A stretch of DNA of 33,719 nucleotides from contig CALWLI010000020.1 of NCBI GenBank assembly GCA_944381485.1, positions 1 through 33,719 of the forward strand, in the 5' to 3' direction. This stretch comes from an uncultured Lachnospiraceae bacterium. Lineage in GTDB: Bacteria > Bacillota > Clostridia > Lachnospirales > Lachnospiraceae. How positions within the stretch are numbered: the first letter of the stretch is position 1; every line of letters begins with the position of its first letter. A program made the position numbers and the translations under genes. Under the pieces are notes generated by a model that had not been told where the DNA came from, did no database searches, and saw only the letters and a list, made by a program, of their open reading frames with translations. This document shows positions 17,196 to 24,365 of the stretch, in pieces.

Positions 17196-17230
17196 AGAGT
17201 CAAAACCGAACAATATAAAGGGAAGGAATT

Positions 17231-18985
17231 ATGCTCAGAGATATTTTAGAGAAGAGAAAAGGGAAGAGCAAGGATGTTTTGAGTACTGCAGCCACAGTCT
17301 CGGCTGCTTCCGGAAACGAGGGAAAGAACATCCCCGAGATCCCTGACAATATGTGGAAAAAGTGTAATTTTTGCGGGAAGCCCATACTTACAGAGGATGT
17401 CAGAAAGAATCTTTACAGATGTCCTCGCTGCGGAGGCTACTTCAGGGTACACGCCTACAGAAGGGTGGAGATACTCTGCGACGAGGGAAGCTTTGAGGAG
17501 TGGGACAAGGACATGCCCTTTGTAAATCCTCTGGATTTCCCCGGATACAAGGCAAAGACTGAGGCCACAAGGGAGAAGTTCAAGCTCAACGAGGCTGTCA
17601 TAAGCGGACTCTGCCGCATAAACGGTGAAGCTGCGGTGCTCTGTGTCTGCGACGGCAGATTCATAATGAGCTCCATGGGCCACAATGTGGGAGAGAAGAT
17701 CACAAGAGCCATAGAGAAGGCTACAGAGATGAGACTTCCCATAGTGATATATTGCTGCTCAGGCGGAGCCCGCATGCAGGAGGGTATCATAAGCCTCATG
17801 CAGATGGCAAAGACAGCTCAGGCCATAAAGAGGCATCACGATGCAGGGCTTTTGTACATATCGGTTCTGACAAATCCCACCACAGGAGGAGTCACCGCAA
17901 GCTTTGCCATGCTGGGAGATGTGATCCTGGCTGAGCCCAAGGCTCTCATAGGCTTCGCCGGCCCCAGAGTCATAGAGCAGACCATAAGGCAGAAGCTTCC
18001 CGAGGGCTTCCAGAAATCCGAGTTCCTCTTAAAGCACGGCTTTGTGGATGCCATAGTGGGAAGAGAAGAGCAGAGAGAGGTTATCTCAAGGCTCATAAAG
18101 ATGCATGACAGGGATGAGATAGAGAAAGCTTTAAAATCATTTAATGCCAAGAAGGATGTCAATGAGGCGGAGAGGACAGCAGATGAGGCAAAGCCCGGAG
18201 CAGAGCTTACTGCATGGGAGAGAGTAAACCTGTCAAGGGATCCCAAGAGGCCTACTGCAAAGGACTATATAGACATACTTTTTGACGACTTTACAGAGCT
18301 TCACGGTGACAGATGCTTCGGAGATGACGGCGCGGTCATAGGCGGAACGGCATACTTCCACGGACTTCCGGTCACTGTCATAGCCCAGCAGAAGGGCAAA
18401 AACACAAAGGACAATATTTTGAGAAACTTCGGAATGCCTCTTCCCGAGGGTTACAGGAAGGCCTTGAGGCTCATGAAGGAGGCGGGAGATTTCGGACGTC
18501 CCGTGATCTGTTTCATAGACACCCCCGGTGCTTACCCCGGAATGGAGTCGGAGGAGAGAGGTCAGGGAGAGGCCATAGCCCGCTGCCTCTACGAGATGAG
18601 TGGAATAAAGGTCCCTGTGCTCAGCATAGTTATAGGAGAGGGAGGAAGCGGCGGAGCTCTCGCCCTTGCCGTATCAAACGAGGTGTGGATGCTTGAGAAC
18701 GCCATCTACTCTATTTTGAGCCCGGAGGGATTCGCCTCCATACTCTACAAGGACTCAAAGAAGGCGCCTGAGGCGTCAGAGGTCATGAAGATCACAGCCT
18801 CGGATCTAAAGAGCCTTGGAGTGATAGAAAAGATCATAAGGGAGGATGAGCCCGCCTCCGCAAAGAATATAGCTGAGCTGTCAAAGCGCATGGATGAGGA
18901 GATAGCAGACTTCTTCGGAAGATACAAGGACAAGTCTCCTGAGGAGATGACAGCTGAGAGATACGACAGGTTCAGGAGCTTTTAA
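17231..18985 (+). CDS. accDA: Acetyl-CoA carboxylase carboxyltransferase, fused beta and alpha subunits
   Basis: One 584-residue frame holds both carboxyltransferase subunits. Residues 45-67 form the AccD zinc ribbon (C45, C48, C64, C67), and the AccD crotonase-fold domain runs to about 300 with CCSGGARMQEG and NPTTGGVTASFAMLGD. A charged linker, about 300-325, leads into AccA at about 326-584, with RPTAKDYID, ELHGDRCFGDD, FIDTPGAYPG and EGGSGGALALA. The AccA part lacks most of its usual N-terminal helical region. It transfers CO2 from biotin to acetyl-CoA. No frameshift or stop interrupts the junction. A fusion fixes a 1:1 ratio of the two subunits. Confidence 0.95.
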   Translation: MLRDILEKRKGKSKDVLSTAATVSAASGNEGKNIPEIPDNMWKKCNFCGKPILTEDVRKNLYRCPRCGGYFRVHAYRRVEILCDEGSFEEWDKDMPFVNPLDFPGYKAKTEATREKFKLNEAVISGLCRINGEAAVLCVCDGRFIMSSMGHNVGEKITRAIEKATEMRLPIVIYCCSGGARMQEGIISLMQMAKTAQAIKRHHDAGLLYISVLTNPTTGGVTASFAMLGDVILAEPKALIGFAGPRVIEQTIRQKLPEGFQKSEFLLKHGFVDAIVGREEQREVISRLIKMHDRDEIEKALKSFNAKKDVNEAERTADEAKPGAELTAWERVNLSRDPKRPTAKDYIDILFDDFTELHGDRCFGDDGAVIGGTAYFHGLPVTVIAQQKGKNTKDNILRNFGMPLPEGYRKALRLMKEAGDFGRPVICFIDTPGAYPGMESEERGQGEAIARCLYEMSGIKVPVLSIVIGEGGSGGALALAVSNEVWMLENAIYSILSPEGFASILYKDSKKAPEASEVMKITASDLKSLGVIEKIIREDEPASAKNIAELSKRMDEEIADFFGRYKDKSPEEMTAERYDRFRSF

Positions 18986-19006
18986 TACGGACCGAATACA
19001 GCAAAT

Positions 19007-19023
19007 CTTAAGCATAGCTTAAG
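19007..19023. repeat. 17-bp inverted repeat before fabT
   Basis: CTTAAGCATAGCTTAAG is a perfect 7-3-7 palindrome, centred about 53 bases upstream of the transcription start predicted from TATAAT 19056-19061. No T tract follows, so a terminator is unlikely. It does not match the FabT operator pattern. It may bind another regulator. Confidence 0.5.
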
Positions 19024-19055
19024 TATTTGTTAGAGTTTTAAGCCAAATAATTAAG

Positions 19056-19061
19056 TATAAT
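19056..19061 (+). promoter_or_regulatory. Candidate -10 box for fabT
   Basis: A perfect TATAAT lies 35 bases before fabT. No acceptable -35 hexamer is found 16-18 bases upstream (GAGTTT region), so the promoter would be weak or dependent on an activator. The palindrome at 19007-19023 is a candidate site for one. Confidence 0.45.
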
Positions 19062-19070
19062 CAGTAAGAA

Positions 19071-19084
19071 GCTTTGAGAAAAGC
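19071..19084 (+). other. GNRA-capped hairpin at the first possible fabT start
   Basis: GCTTT-GAGA-AAAGC forms a five-base-pair stem with a GNRA-type tetraloop and ends directly before ATG 19085. It would block ribosome loading at that ATG and favours ATG 19097, which has its own GAGG site. Confidence 0.5.
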
Positions 19085-19096
19085 ATGAGGAAATAT

Positions 19097-19549
19097 ATGG
19101 ATTGCTTGGAAAGGATGAATGATGTGCTGGTAAATCTTTTCAGGGATATCAATTCCCTTGAGGAGAGGGCACTGGCCACATCGGACTTTGACGATCTGAC
19201 AATTAATGACATCCATGTTATAGACGCCATAGGCATAGGGGAACCTAAAAATATGACGGCTATAGCAAAGGAGCTTTCCGTAACTGTAGGAACTCTGACC
19301 ATTGCCATGAACAGCCTGGTAAAGAAGGGCTATGTGGACAGGAACAGAAGCGAGAAGGACAGAAGACGGGTAAACATAAGCCTTACAGCAAAGGGCAGAA
19401 GCGCCTACGAAAACCATGCGAGATTCCACAAGGCCATGGTGGACAAGATCGCGGAAAACCTCAATGCGGACGAGATGGAATTTTTGAGAAATCTTTTGGT
19501 AAGGCTGACGGATTTCTTCAGAAGCTTCGCTAATACTCAGCAAAATTAG
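19097..19549 (+). CDS. fabT: FabT, MarR-family repressor of fatty-acid synthesis
   Basis: This 150-residue winged-helix protein has the MarR pattern: dimer helices, helix-turn-helix at about 55-80 (MTAIAKELSVTVGTLTIAMNS) and the wing DRRRVNISLTAKG. Its N-terminus (SLEERAL, TINDIHVIDAIG) and RFHKAMVDKI match FabT rather than general MarR proteins. In streptococci FabT binds its operator when loaded with long-chain acyl-ACP and represses the fab genes. Here it follows accDA after about 110 bases. ATG 19097 has GAGG six bases upstream. ATG 19085, four codons earlier, abuts a hairpin. The matching operator before fabH supports the name. Confidence 0.88.
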   Translation: MDCLERMNDVLVNLFRDINSLEERALATSDFDDLTINDIHVIDAIGIGEPKNMTAIAKELSVTVGTLTIAMNSLVKKGYVDRNRSEKDRRRVNISLTAKGRSAYENHARFHKAMVDKIAENLNADEMEFLRNLLVRLTDFFRSFANTQQN

Positions 19550-19563
19550 GAGGCATATTTTTC

Positions 19564-20196
19564 ATGAGAAGATTATTTTTGGCAGTAGTTTTGACGGCTG
19601 CGGCGATGAGCTTTTCCGCCTGCACGCCTTCCAATATACAGGTGCAGACAGAGGAGGCTCCCTCGGAGATGGAGGAGCAGTCCTCCACAGAGGAGGCTCT
19701 TCAGGAGACCGAGGAGCCGGAGACGGAGGCAGTGACCTTTGCTGAAGGCGAGGTGCCCACAGGAGTCAACGGAGGCCCGGGGCTTCTTCCTACCACCACT
19801 GCGGATCAGTCGGACCTTCCTCCGGACAAGAGGAACACTTCAGCCGAGGAGGCACAGGAGATAGTTTCCGTATACTGTGTGGACTCCACAGGAGTTTTCC
19901 AGCAGATGGATGTGGTTGAGGAGATAACAGCCGACACACTTATGGAGAGACTGATAATAAACGGCGTGCTCTCAGAGGACACAGAGATAGTAAACTTTAC
20001 GGACAACGGTGACGGAACAGCGGTTCTTGAGCTTTCCGAGCTCAGCCCTGTATATACAAAGGCCAAGGAGGAGCAGGTGCTTGCCTGCATAACAGACACC
20101 TATACCGAGAACCTGGGTCTGACTCAGCTTGAGATCAAGGCGGGTGGAAAGGACTACGGAAGCTTCGAGTTTACCGACGAGTACGACAGAACGTAA
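19564..20196 (+). CDS. GerMN-domain lipoprotein
   Basis: This 210-residue protein has a signal peptide and lipobox ending at C20 (SFSAC), an acidic Glu-rich linker (about 27-60) and a GerMN domain from about 95 to 205 (ADTLMERLI, NGDGTAVLELSE, IKAGGKDYGSFEF). GerMN proteins are surface lipoproteins first linked to spore formation and germination (GerM), but they also occur in non-sporulating species. The lipobox -3 residue is Phe instead of Leu. Its AGGAGG site overlaps the fabT stop codon, so the two are co-transcribed. A terminator follows. Confidence 0.83.
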   Translation: MRRLFLAVVLTAAAMSFSACTPSNIQVQTEEAPSEMEEQSSTEEALQETEEPETEAVTFAEGEVPTGVNGGPGLLPTTTADQSDLPPDKRNTSAEEAQEIVSVYCVDSTGVFQQMDVVEEITADTLMERLIINGVLSEDTEIVNFTDNGDGTAVLELSELSPVYTKAKEEQVLACITDTYTENLGLTQLEIKAGGKDYGSFEFTDEYDRT

Positions 20197-20220
20197 ATCA
20201 GGCGAATTTGCATATAAAAA

Positions 20221-20248
20221 TTGAAAAACCTGATTTTTATGGTAAAAT
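20221..20248 (+). promoter_or_regulatory. Extended -10 promoter of metG
   Basis: TTGAAA (20221-20226) and TAAAAT (20243-20248) are spaced by 16 bases, with TG one base before the -10 (TGGTAAAAT). Transcription should start near 20255, about 55 bases before metG. Confidence 0.75.
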
Positions 20249-20280
20249 ACAGTAGCAGACTATTGCTGCTGTATTTTGTT
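20244..20280 (+). terminator. Terminator after the fatty-acid locus
   Basis: AAAATACAG (20244-20252) pairs with CTGTATTTT (20269-20277), and the inner AGCA/TGCT extends the stem to about 14 pairs around a six-base loop. TTTTGTTT ends it. It should stop transcripts from fabT and the GerMN gene. Its left arm overlaps the metG -10 box, so RNAs started at metG lack that arm and should not be terminated. Confidence 0.75.
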
Positions 20281-20308
20281 TACAACAAGTTATAAGGAGA
20301 AGGCGAGA

Positions 20309-22294
20309 ATGGGAGAGAACAGAAATAAAGGAATTCCATATTATATCACTACAGCCATTGCATATACATCGGGAAAGCCTCACATAGGCAATACCTATGA
20401 GATAGTACTTGCTGATGCCATAGCAAGATTTAAGAGAGAACAGGGCTATGACGTATTTTTCCAGACAGGAACAGATGAGCATGGCCAGAAGATAGAGCTC
20501 AAAGCGGAGGAGGCCGGAGTCACACCCAAGGAGTACGTGGACAAGGTGGCTTCCGAGGTGAAGCGCATCTGGGATAAGATGGACACCTCCTACGACAAGT
20601 TTATCCGCACTACAGACGAGGACCATGTAAAGCAGGTTCAAAAGATATTCAAAAAGATGTATGACAAGGGAGATATCTACAAGGGCAGCTACAAGGGCTG
20701 GTACTGCACTCCCTGCGAGTCATTTTGGACCGAATCCCAGCTTAAGGACGGGTGCTGCCCCGACTGCGGAAGGCCTGTAAAGAAGGCGGAGGAGGAGGCA
20801 TACTTCTTTAAGATGAGCAAGTATGCTGACAGACTCATAGCTTACATAAACGAGCATCCTGAATTCATTCAGCCTGTTTCAAGAAAGAATGAGATGATGA
20901 ACAACTTCCTTCTTCCCGGACTTCAGGATCTCTGTGTTTCCAGGACCTCTTTTACCTGGGGAATACCTGTGGACTTTGACCCTAAGCATGTGGTATATGT
21001 GTGGCTTGACGCCCTCACAAACTATATAACCGGCCTCGGCTATGATGTTGACGGAGACAACGGCGAGCTTTACAAGAAATACTGGCCTGCGGATCTCCAC
21101 CTTATAGGAAAGGACATCATCCGCTTCCACACCATTTACTGGCCTATTTTCCTCATGTCTCTTGACCTGCCTCTTCCGAAGCAGGTGTTCGGACATCCCT
21201 GGCTATTGATGGCCGACGGAAAGATGTCCAAGTCAAAGGGAAATGTGCTCTATGCCGACACTCTGGCCGACTTTTTCGGTGTGGATGCCGTGCGTTACTT
21301 TGTGCTCCACGAGATGCCCTTTGACAATGACGGAAGCATAAGCTGGGAGCTTATGGTGGAGAGGTATAATTCCGACCTGGCAAACATACTCGGAAACCTG
21401 GTGTCAAGGACCATATCCATGACAAACAAATACTTCGGAGGAATGGTGGAGACCGAGGACGTATGCGAGGATATCGATGAGGACCTTATAAACACGGTCC
21501 TTGACTGTGCCGAGAAGGCCGAAAAGAAGATGGACGAGCTGAGAGTGGCCGACGCCATCACAGAGATCTTCAATATATTCAGGAGAAGCAACAAGTACAT
21601 AGATGAGACCATGCCCTGGGCTTTGGCAAAGGATGAGGACAAGAAGGAGAGACTTAAGACCGTCCTTTACAATCTGACTGAGTCCATAACCATAGGAGCC
21701 TCACTCCTCTCAAGCTTTATGCCTGAGACTGCGGCAAAGATACTGTCAGAGCTCAACACAGAGAAGAGAGCAATATGGGATATGGATACCTTCGGGCTTT
21801 ACCCTAACGGCAACAAGGTCTCTGAGAAGCCGGAGATGCTCTTTGCCCGCCTTGACGTAAACGAGGTCATGAAGAAGGTGGAGGAGCTGATGCCTAAGGC
21901 TGAGGTGAAGGAAGAGGAGAAGACCTCTGAAGACGAGGACACAAAGCCCCTGGAGCACAAGCCTCTTATAGAGTACGATGATTTCGCAAAGCTTGAGCTT
22001 AGGATAGGTGAGATCATAGCCTGTGAGGAGGTGCCCAAGTCAAAGAAGCTCCTCAAGGAGACAATAAAAATAGGAAATGAGACAAGGACCGTGCTAAGCG
22101 GCATAAAGAAGTGGTACAAGCCGGAGGATATGGTGGGCAAAAAGGTAATGGTGGTAGTGAACCTGGCTCCCAGAAAGATCGCCGGAATAGAGTCTCAGGG
22201 GATGGTGCTTGCGGCGGAGGACGAGAGCGGCGAGCTTCTCTCCCTCATGACTCCGGACAAAAAGGAAATGCCCTCAGGCTCTGAGGTATGCTGA
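20309..22294 (+). CDS. metG: Methionyl-tRNA synthetase
   Basis: This 661-residue class I synthetase charges tRNA-Met. It has the HIGH-type motif HIGN (25-28), a zinc knuckle C133/C136 and C149 or C150/C153, the KMSKSKG loop, an anticodon-binding helical domain, and a C-terminal tRNA-binding OB-fold (about 560-661, FAKLELRIGEI and KIAGIESQGMVLAAE). An acidic linker joins the last domain. The start is ATG 20309 after AAGGAGAAGG. The frame is open 11 codons further upstream, but those overlap the terminator hairpin. No T-box is seen in the short leader. Confidence 0.96.
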   Translation: MGENRNKGIPYYITTAIAYTSGKPHIGNTYEIVLADAIARFKREQGYDVFFQTGTDEHGQKIELKAEEAGVTPKEYVDKVASEVKRIWDKMDTSYDKFIRTTDEDHVKQVQKIFKKMYDKGDIYKGSYKGWYCTPCESFWTESQLKDGCCPDCGRPVKKAEEEAYFFKMSKYADRLIAYINEHPEFIQPVSRKNEMMNNFLLPGLQDLCVSRTSFTWGIPVDFDPKHVVYVWLDALTNYITGLGYDVDGDNGELYKKYWPADLHLIGKDIIRFHTIYWPIFLMSLDLPLPKQVFGHPWLLMADGKMSKSKGNVLYADTLADFFGVDAVRYFVLHEMPFDNDGSISWELMVERYNSDLANILGNLVSRTISMTNKYFGGMVETEDVCEDIDEDLINTVLDCAEKAEKKMDELRVADAITEIFNIFRRSNKYIDETMPWALAKDEDKKERLKTVLYNLTESITIGASLLSSFMPETAAKILSELNTEKRAIWDMDTFGLYPNGNKVSEKPEMLFARLDVNEVMKKVEELMPKAEVKEEEKTSEDEDTKPLEHKPLIEYDDFAKLELRIGEIIACEEVPKSKKLLKETIKIGNETRTVLSGIKKWYKPEDMVGKKVMVVVNLAPRKIAGIESQGMVLAAEDESGELLSLMTPDKKEMPSGSEVC

Positions 22295-22312
22295 TAAAAG
22301 GTTTCATATTTA

Positions 22313-23080
22313 ATGGCAAGAGGACAGCTTAAATTCAACAGAAGAAGAATACGAGGGTTTACCGGCAATGAATTAAAAATCATTGCCGTCCTTTGTATGC
22401 TCTGTGATCATATAGGATACATGCTGATAGAGAACAGCATGCTGTACGGATACAACCCGGAATACTGGTCTATGGCCATTGCCACCCCTGAGGGGGAGAG
22501 GCTCTATGTCCTTGCAAGGATACTCAGAATGATAGGAAGAATAGCCTTTCCCATAGTGGCCTTCCTTCTGGTGGAGGGCTTTATGTACACCAAAAATCTC
22601 AGGAAATACATGGGGAGAGTGCTTGCCCTGGCCCTCATATCAGAGGTGCCCTTTGACCTTGCTGTATTTCACAGAGCCTTTGAATTCTCATATCAGAATG
22701 TGTGCTTTACCTTATACCTGGGACTTTGTTCCATGTGGCTTATGAGAAGGTGGAGGAGGAATCCTATACTTCCCTATCTTGCCATAGCGCTGACAGGGGG
22801 CATAGCTTACCTGATAAGATCCGACTACAGCGCAGTTGGAGTGGTGCTTATATCCGTCTTTTATCTCTTGAGGCGAGACCGATCGGCCAAGATATTTGTG
22901 GGAGGATTGATATCCCTTGTGGAGAGCTTTCCCTACTACTGCACGGCTATCCTTGCATACATACCCATTTTTTTCTACAACGGAAAAAGGGGAAATCTCC
23001 CCATGAAATATTTCTTTTACATTTTTTACCCTCTGCATCTTATTTTGCTTTATGGGATAGTATATCTGGGGAACAGATAG
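22313..23080 (+). CDS. TraX-family polytopic membrane protein
   Basis: This 255-residue protein has a basic N-terminus and roughly seven hydrophobic segments. Features typical of TraX-family proteins are LKIIAVLCMLCDHIG (21-35, with D32 and H33), RMIGRIAFPIVAFLLVEGF (72-90), ALISEVPFDLA (107-117) and the C-terminal FFYIFYPLHLILLYGI. TraX of the F plasmid acetylates pilin, but chromosomal members in Clostridia have no conjugation genes near them and their substrate is unknown. Transfer of an acyl or acetyl group to an envelope component is the usual guess. It lies 18 bases after metG, with a weak AAAGG ribosome site. Confidence 0.83.
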   Translation: MARGQLKFNRRRIRGFTGNELKIIAVLCMLCDHIGYMLIENSMLYGYNPEYWSMAIATPEGERLYVLARILRMIGRIAFPIVAFLLVEGFMYTKNLRKYMGRVLALALISEVPFDLAVFHRAFEFSYQNVCFTLYLGLCSMWLMRRWRRNPILPYLAIALTGGIAYLIRSDYSAVGVVLISVFYLLRRDRSAKIFVGGLISLVESFPYYCTAILAYIPIFFYNGKRGNLPMKYFFYIFYPLHLILLYGIVYLGNR

Positions 23081-23124
23081 AAAGAGCCCTACCGGGATTT
23101 TGAAAGTTTTGGAGTGAGACAGTT

Positions 23125-23916
23125 ATGATTTTTGACACACACGCCCACTATGATGACAAGGCATTTGACATGGACAGAGACGAGCTTCTCTCTGAGCTTA
23201 AGGCTTCAGGCATAGGCAGGGTCTGCAATGTGGGAGCGAGGCTTGAGGGATCGAGAAACAGCATAGAGCTGGCGGAGAAATATGATTTCTTCTGCGGAGC
23301 GGTGGGCATACACCCGGATGACTGCGGAGACATGGATGAGTCTTGGCTTAATGAACTCCGAAGTATGGCAGCCCATGAGAAGGTGGTAGCCATCGGGGAG
23401 ATAGGCCTTGACTATCACGGCTTCGGCGTATATGAGGACAAGGTGGACAAGGAAACCCAGATAAAGTGGTTCAGGGAGCAGCTGAAGCTTGCCATAGAAC
23501 TTTCAATGCCTGTCATAATACACTCAAGGAATGCCGCACAGGACACCTTGGATATGATGAGAGAGGCCCACGAAAACGGTCTTAAGGGAGGCATAATCCA
23601 CTGCTTCTCCTACAGTCAGGAGACTGCAAAGGAATATGTGAAGATGGGCTTTTACCTGGGCTTTGGAGGCGTTGTGACCTATGAGGGACAGAGAAAGCTG
23701 ACAAAGGTCCTGGGAGCAGTTCCCATGGAAAACATAGTCCTTGAGACAGACTGTCCCTACCTGGCTCCCGCCCCTCACAGATATGAGCGCAACTCCTCTC
23801 TCTACCTCCCCCTGGTAAGAGACAAGATAGCACAGATAAAGGGCATAAGCCCCGAGGAGGTGGAAAGGATCACCTATGAAAACGGACTTAAGGTCTACGG
23901 ACTCAGGTCCTTATAG
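23125..23916 (+). CDS. tatD: TatD-family metal-dependent hydrolase (DNase)
   Basis: This 263-residue TIM-barrel protein has the expected metal ligands: H6 and H8 (DTHAH), E92 (GEIGLDYHG), H133 (IIHSRNA), H159 (GIIHCFS) and D209 (ETDCPYLAP). TatD proteins are 3'-5' exonucleases or deoxyribonucleases in DNA repair and RNA or DNA turnover. The placement of tatD near metG and rsmA is the conserved Gram-positive arrangement metG-tatD-(rnmV)-rsmA. Here rnmV (5S rRNA maturase) is absent between tatD and rsmA, and SRP RNA lies in its place. Confidence 0.94.
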   Translation: MIFDTHAHYDDKAFDMDRDELLSELKASGIGRVCNVGARLEGSRNSIELAEKYDFFCGAVGIHPDDCGDMDESWLNELRSMAAHEKVVAIGEIGLDYHGFGVYEDKVDKETQIKWFREQLKLAIELSMPVIIHSRNAAQDTLDMMREAHENGLKGGIIHCFSYSQETAKEYVKMGFYLGFGGVVTYEGQRKLTKVLGAVPMENIVLETDCPYLAPAPHRYERNSSLYLPLVRDKIAQIKGISPEEVERITYENGLKVYGLRSL

Positions 23917-23936
23917 GCCGGACTTTAACATAAATA

Positions 23937-23966
23937 TTGACTTTCACTTGAGTTTTAAGCTATAAT
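23937..23966 (+). promoter_or_regulatory. Promoter of SRP RNA
   Basis: TTGACT (23937-23942) and a perfect TATAAT (23961-23966) are spaced by 18 bases. The start should be near 23973, exactly where the SRP RNA terminal stem begins. Confidence 0.88.
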
Positions 23967-23971
23967 CTAAT

Positions 23972-24235
23972 CTCACGCAGCCGGGGAGATAGCGGTGCCC
24001 TGTATCTGCAATCCGCTTCAGCAGAGGTGATATCCTGCCGAGGGTAGTTCATCGCACAGCAGTCCGGCATGGCCGGTGTTGAAGCCGGGGTCCCGCGCAA
24101 TAGAGATCTGCGAACCGTGTCAGGGTAGGAATACAGCAGCACTAAGCAGAGCCCTCTATGTGCCGTGGGGAAGCCTTGGCGGAGCCGTTTGTGCCGAATA
24201 CGTGTGTCTTGACTATTCGAAGCAGGATGCGTGTT
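23972..24235 (+). ncRNA. ffs: Signal recognition particle RNA, large (Alu-containing) form
   Basis: About 260 bases. The SRP-54 binding hairpin is present: CAGG (24121-24124), GTA-GGAA-TAC closing a GGAA tetraloop (24125-24134), then AGCAGC (24135-24140). The 5' part (GGGGAGATAGCGGTGCCCTGTA and GCAATCCGCT, given here in two pieces) matches the Alu domain of the Bacillus-type scRNA. CACGCA (23974-23979) pairs with TGCGTG (24228-24233) to close the molecule, so both ends are well placed. With Ffh it targets nascent membrane proteins. The tetraloop stem GTA/TAC differs from the common TCC/GGA but keeps the pairing. Confidence 0.95.
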
Positions 24236-24250
24236 TATAGAAATCATCAG

Positions 24251-24299
24251 AGAGCTGTCTGCAGAAAGGGAACAAAACCCTTTTACAGGGGCTCTTTTT
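24251..24299 (+). terminator. Terminator of SRP RNA
   Basis: AGAGC (24251-24255) pairs with GCTCT (24291-24295), with TGT/ACA inside and a terminal hairpin AAAGGG (24265-24270)/CCCTTT (24278-24283). TTTTT follows. It ends the SRP transcript 15 bases after its 3' stem. Confidence 0.78.
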
Positions 24300-24310
24300 C
24301 AATGTATTAT
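24282..24310 (+). promoter_or_regulatory. Promoter of rsmA, embedded in the SRP RNA terminator
   Basis: TTTACA (24282-24287) and TATTAT (24305-24310) have a 17-base spacer, each one mismatch from consensus. The -35 lies within the descending arm of the SRP RNA terminator. The start would be near 24317. Confidence 0.65.
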
Positions 24311-24365
24311 TGTTGTATGGAAAACTGAAAGGAGAAGACAGCCTCCACAGGCCGCAAAGCATATA

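Noticed and set aside
20197-20308. T-box leader before metG
   Set aside because: The gap is too short and lacks the conserved T-box sequence and specifier loop. The hairpin is better explained as the terminator of the upstream operon.
23960-24247. A minus-strand open frame of 95 codons across the SRP RNA
   Set aside because: It is the complement of a structured RNA gene with clear promoter, terminator and conserved hairpin.
24231-24365. Upstream extension of the rsmA frame by 45 codons
   Set aside because: It begins in the 3' stem of SRP RNA and crosses its terminator and the rsmA promoter. The family start is MENYKKL at 24366.
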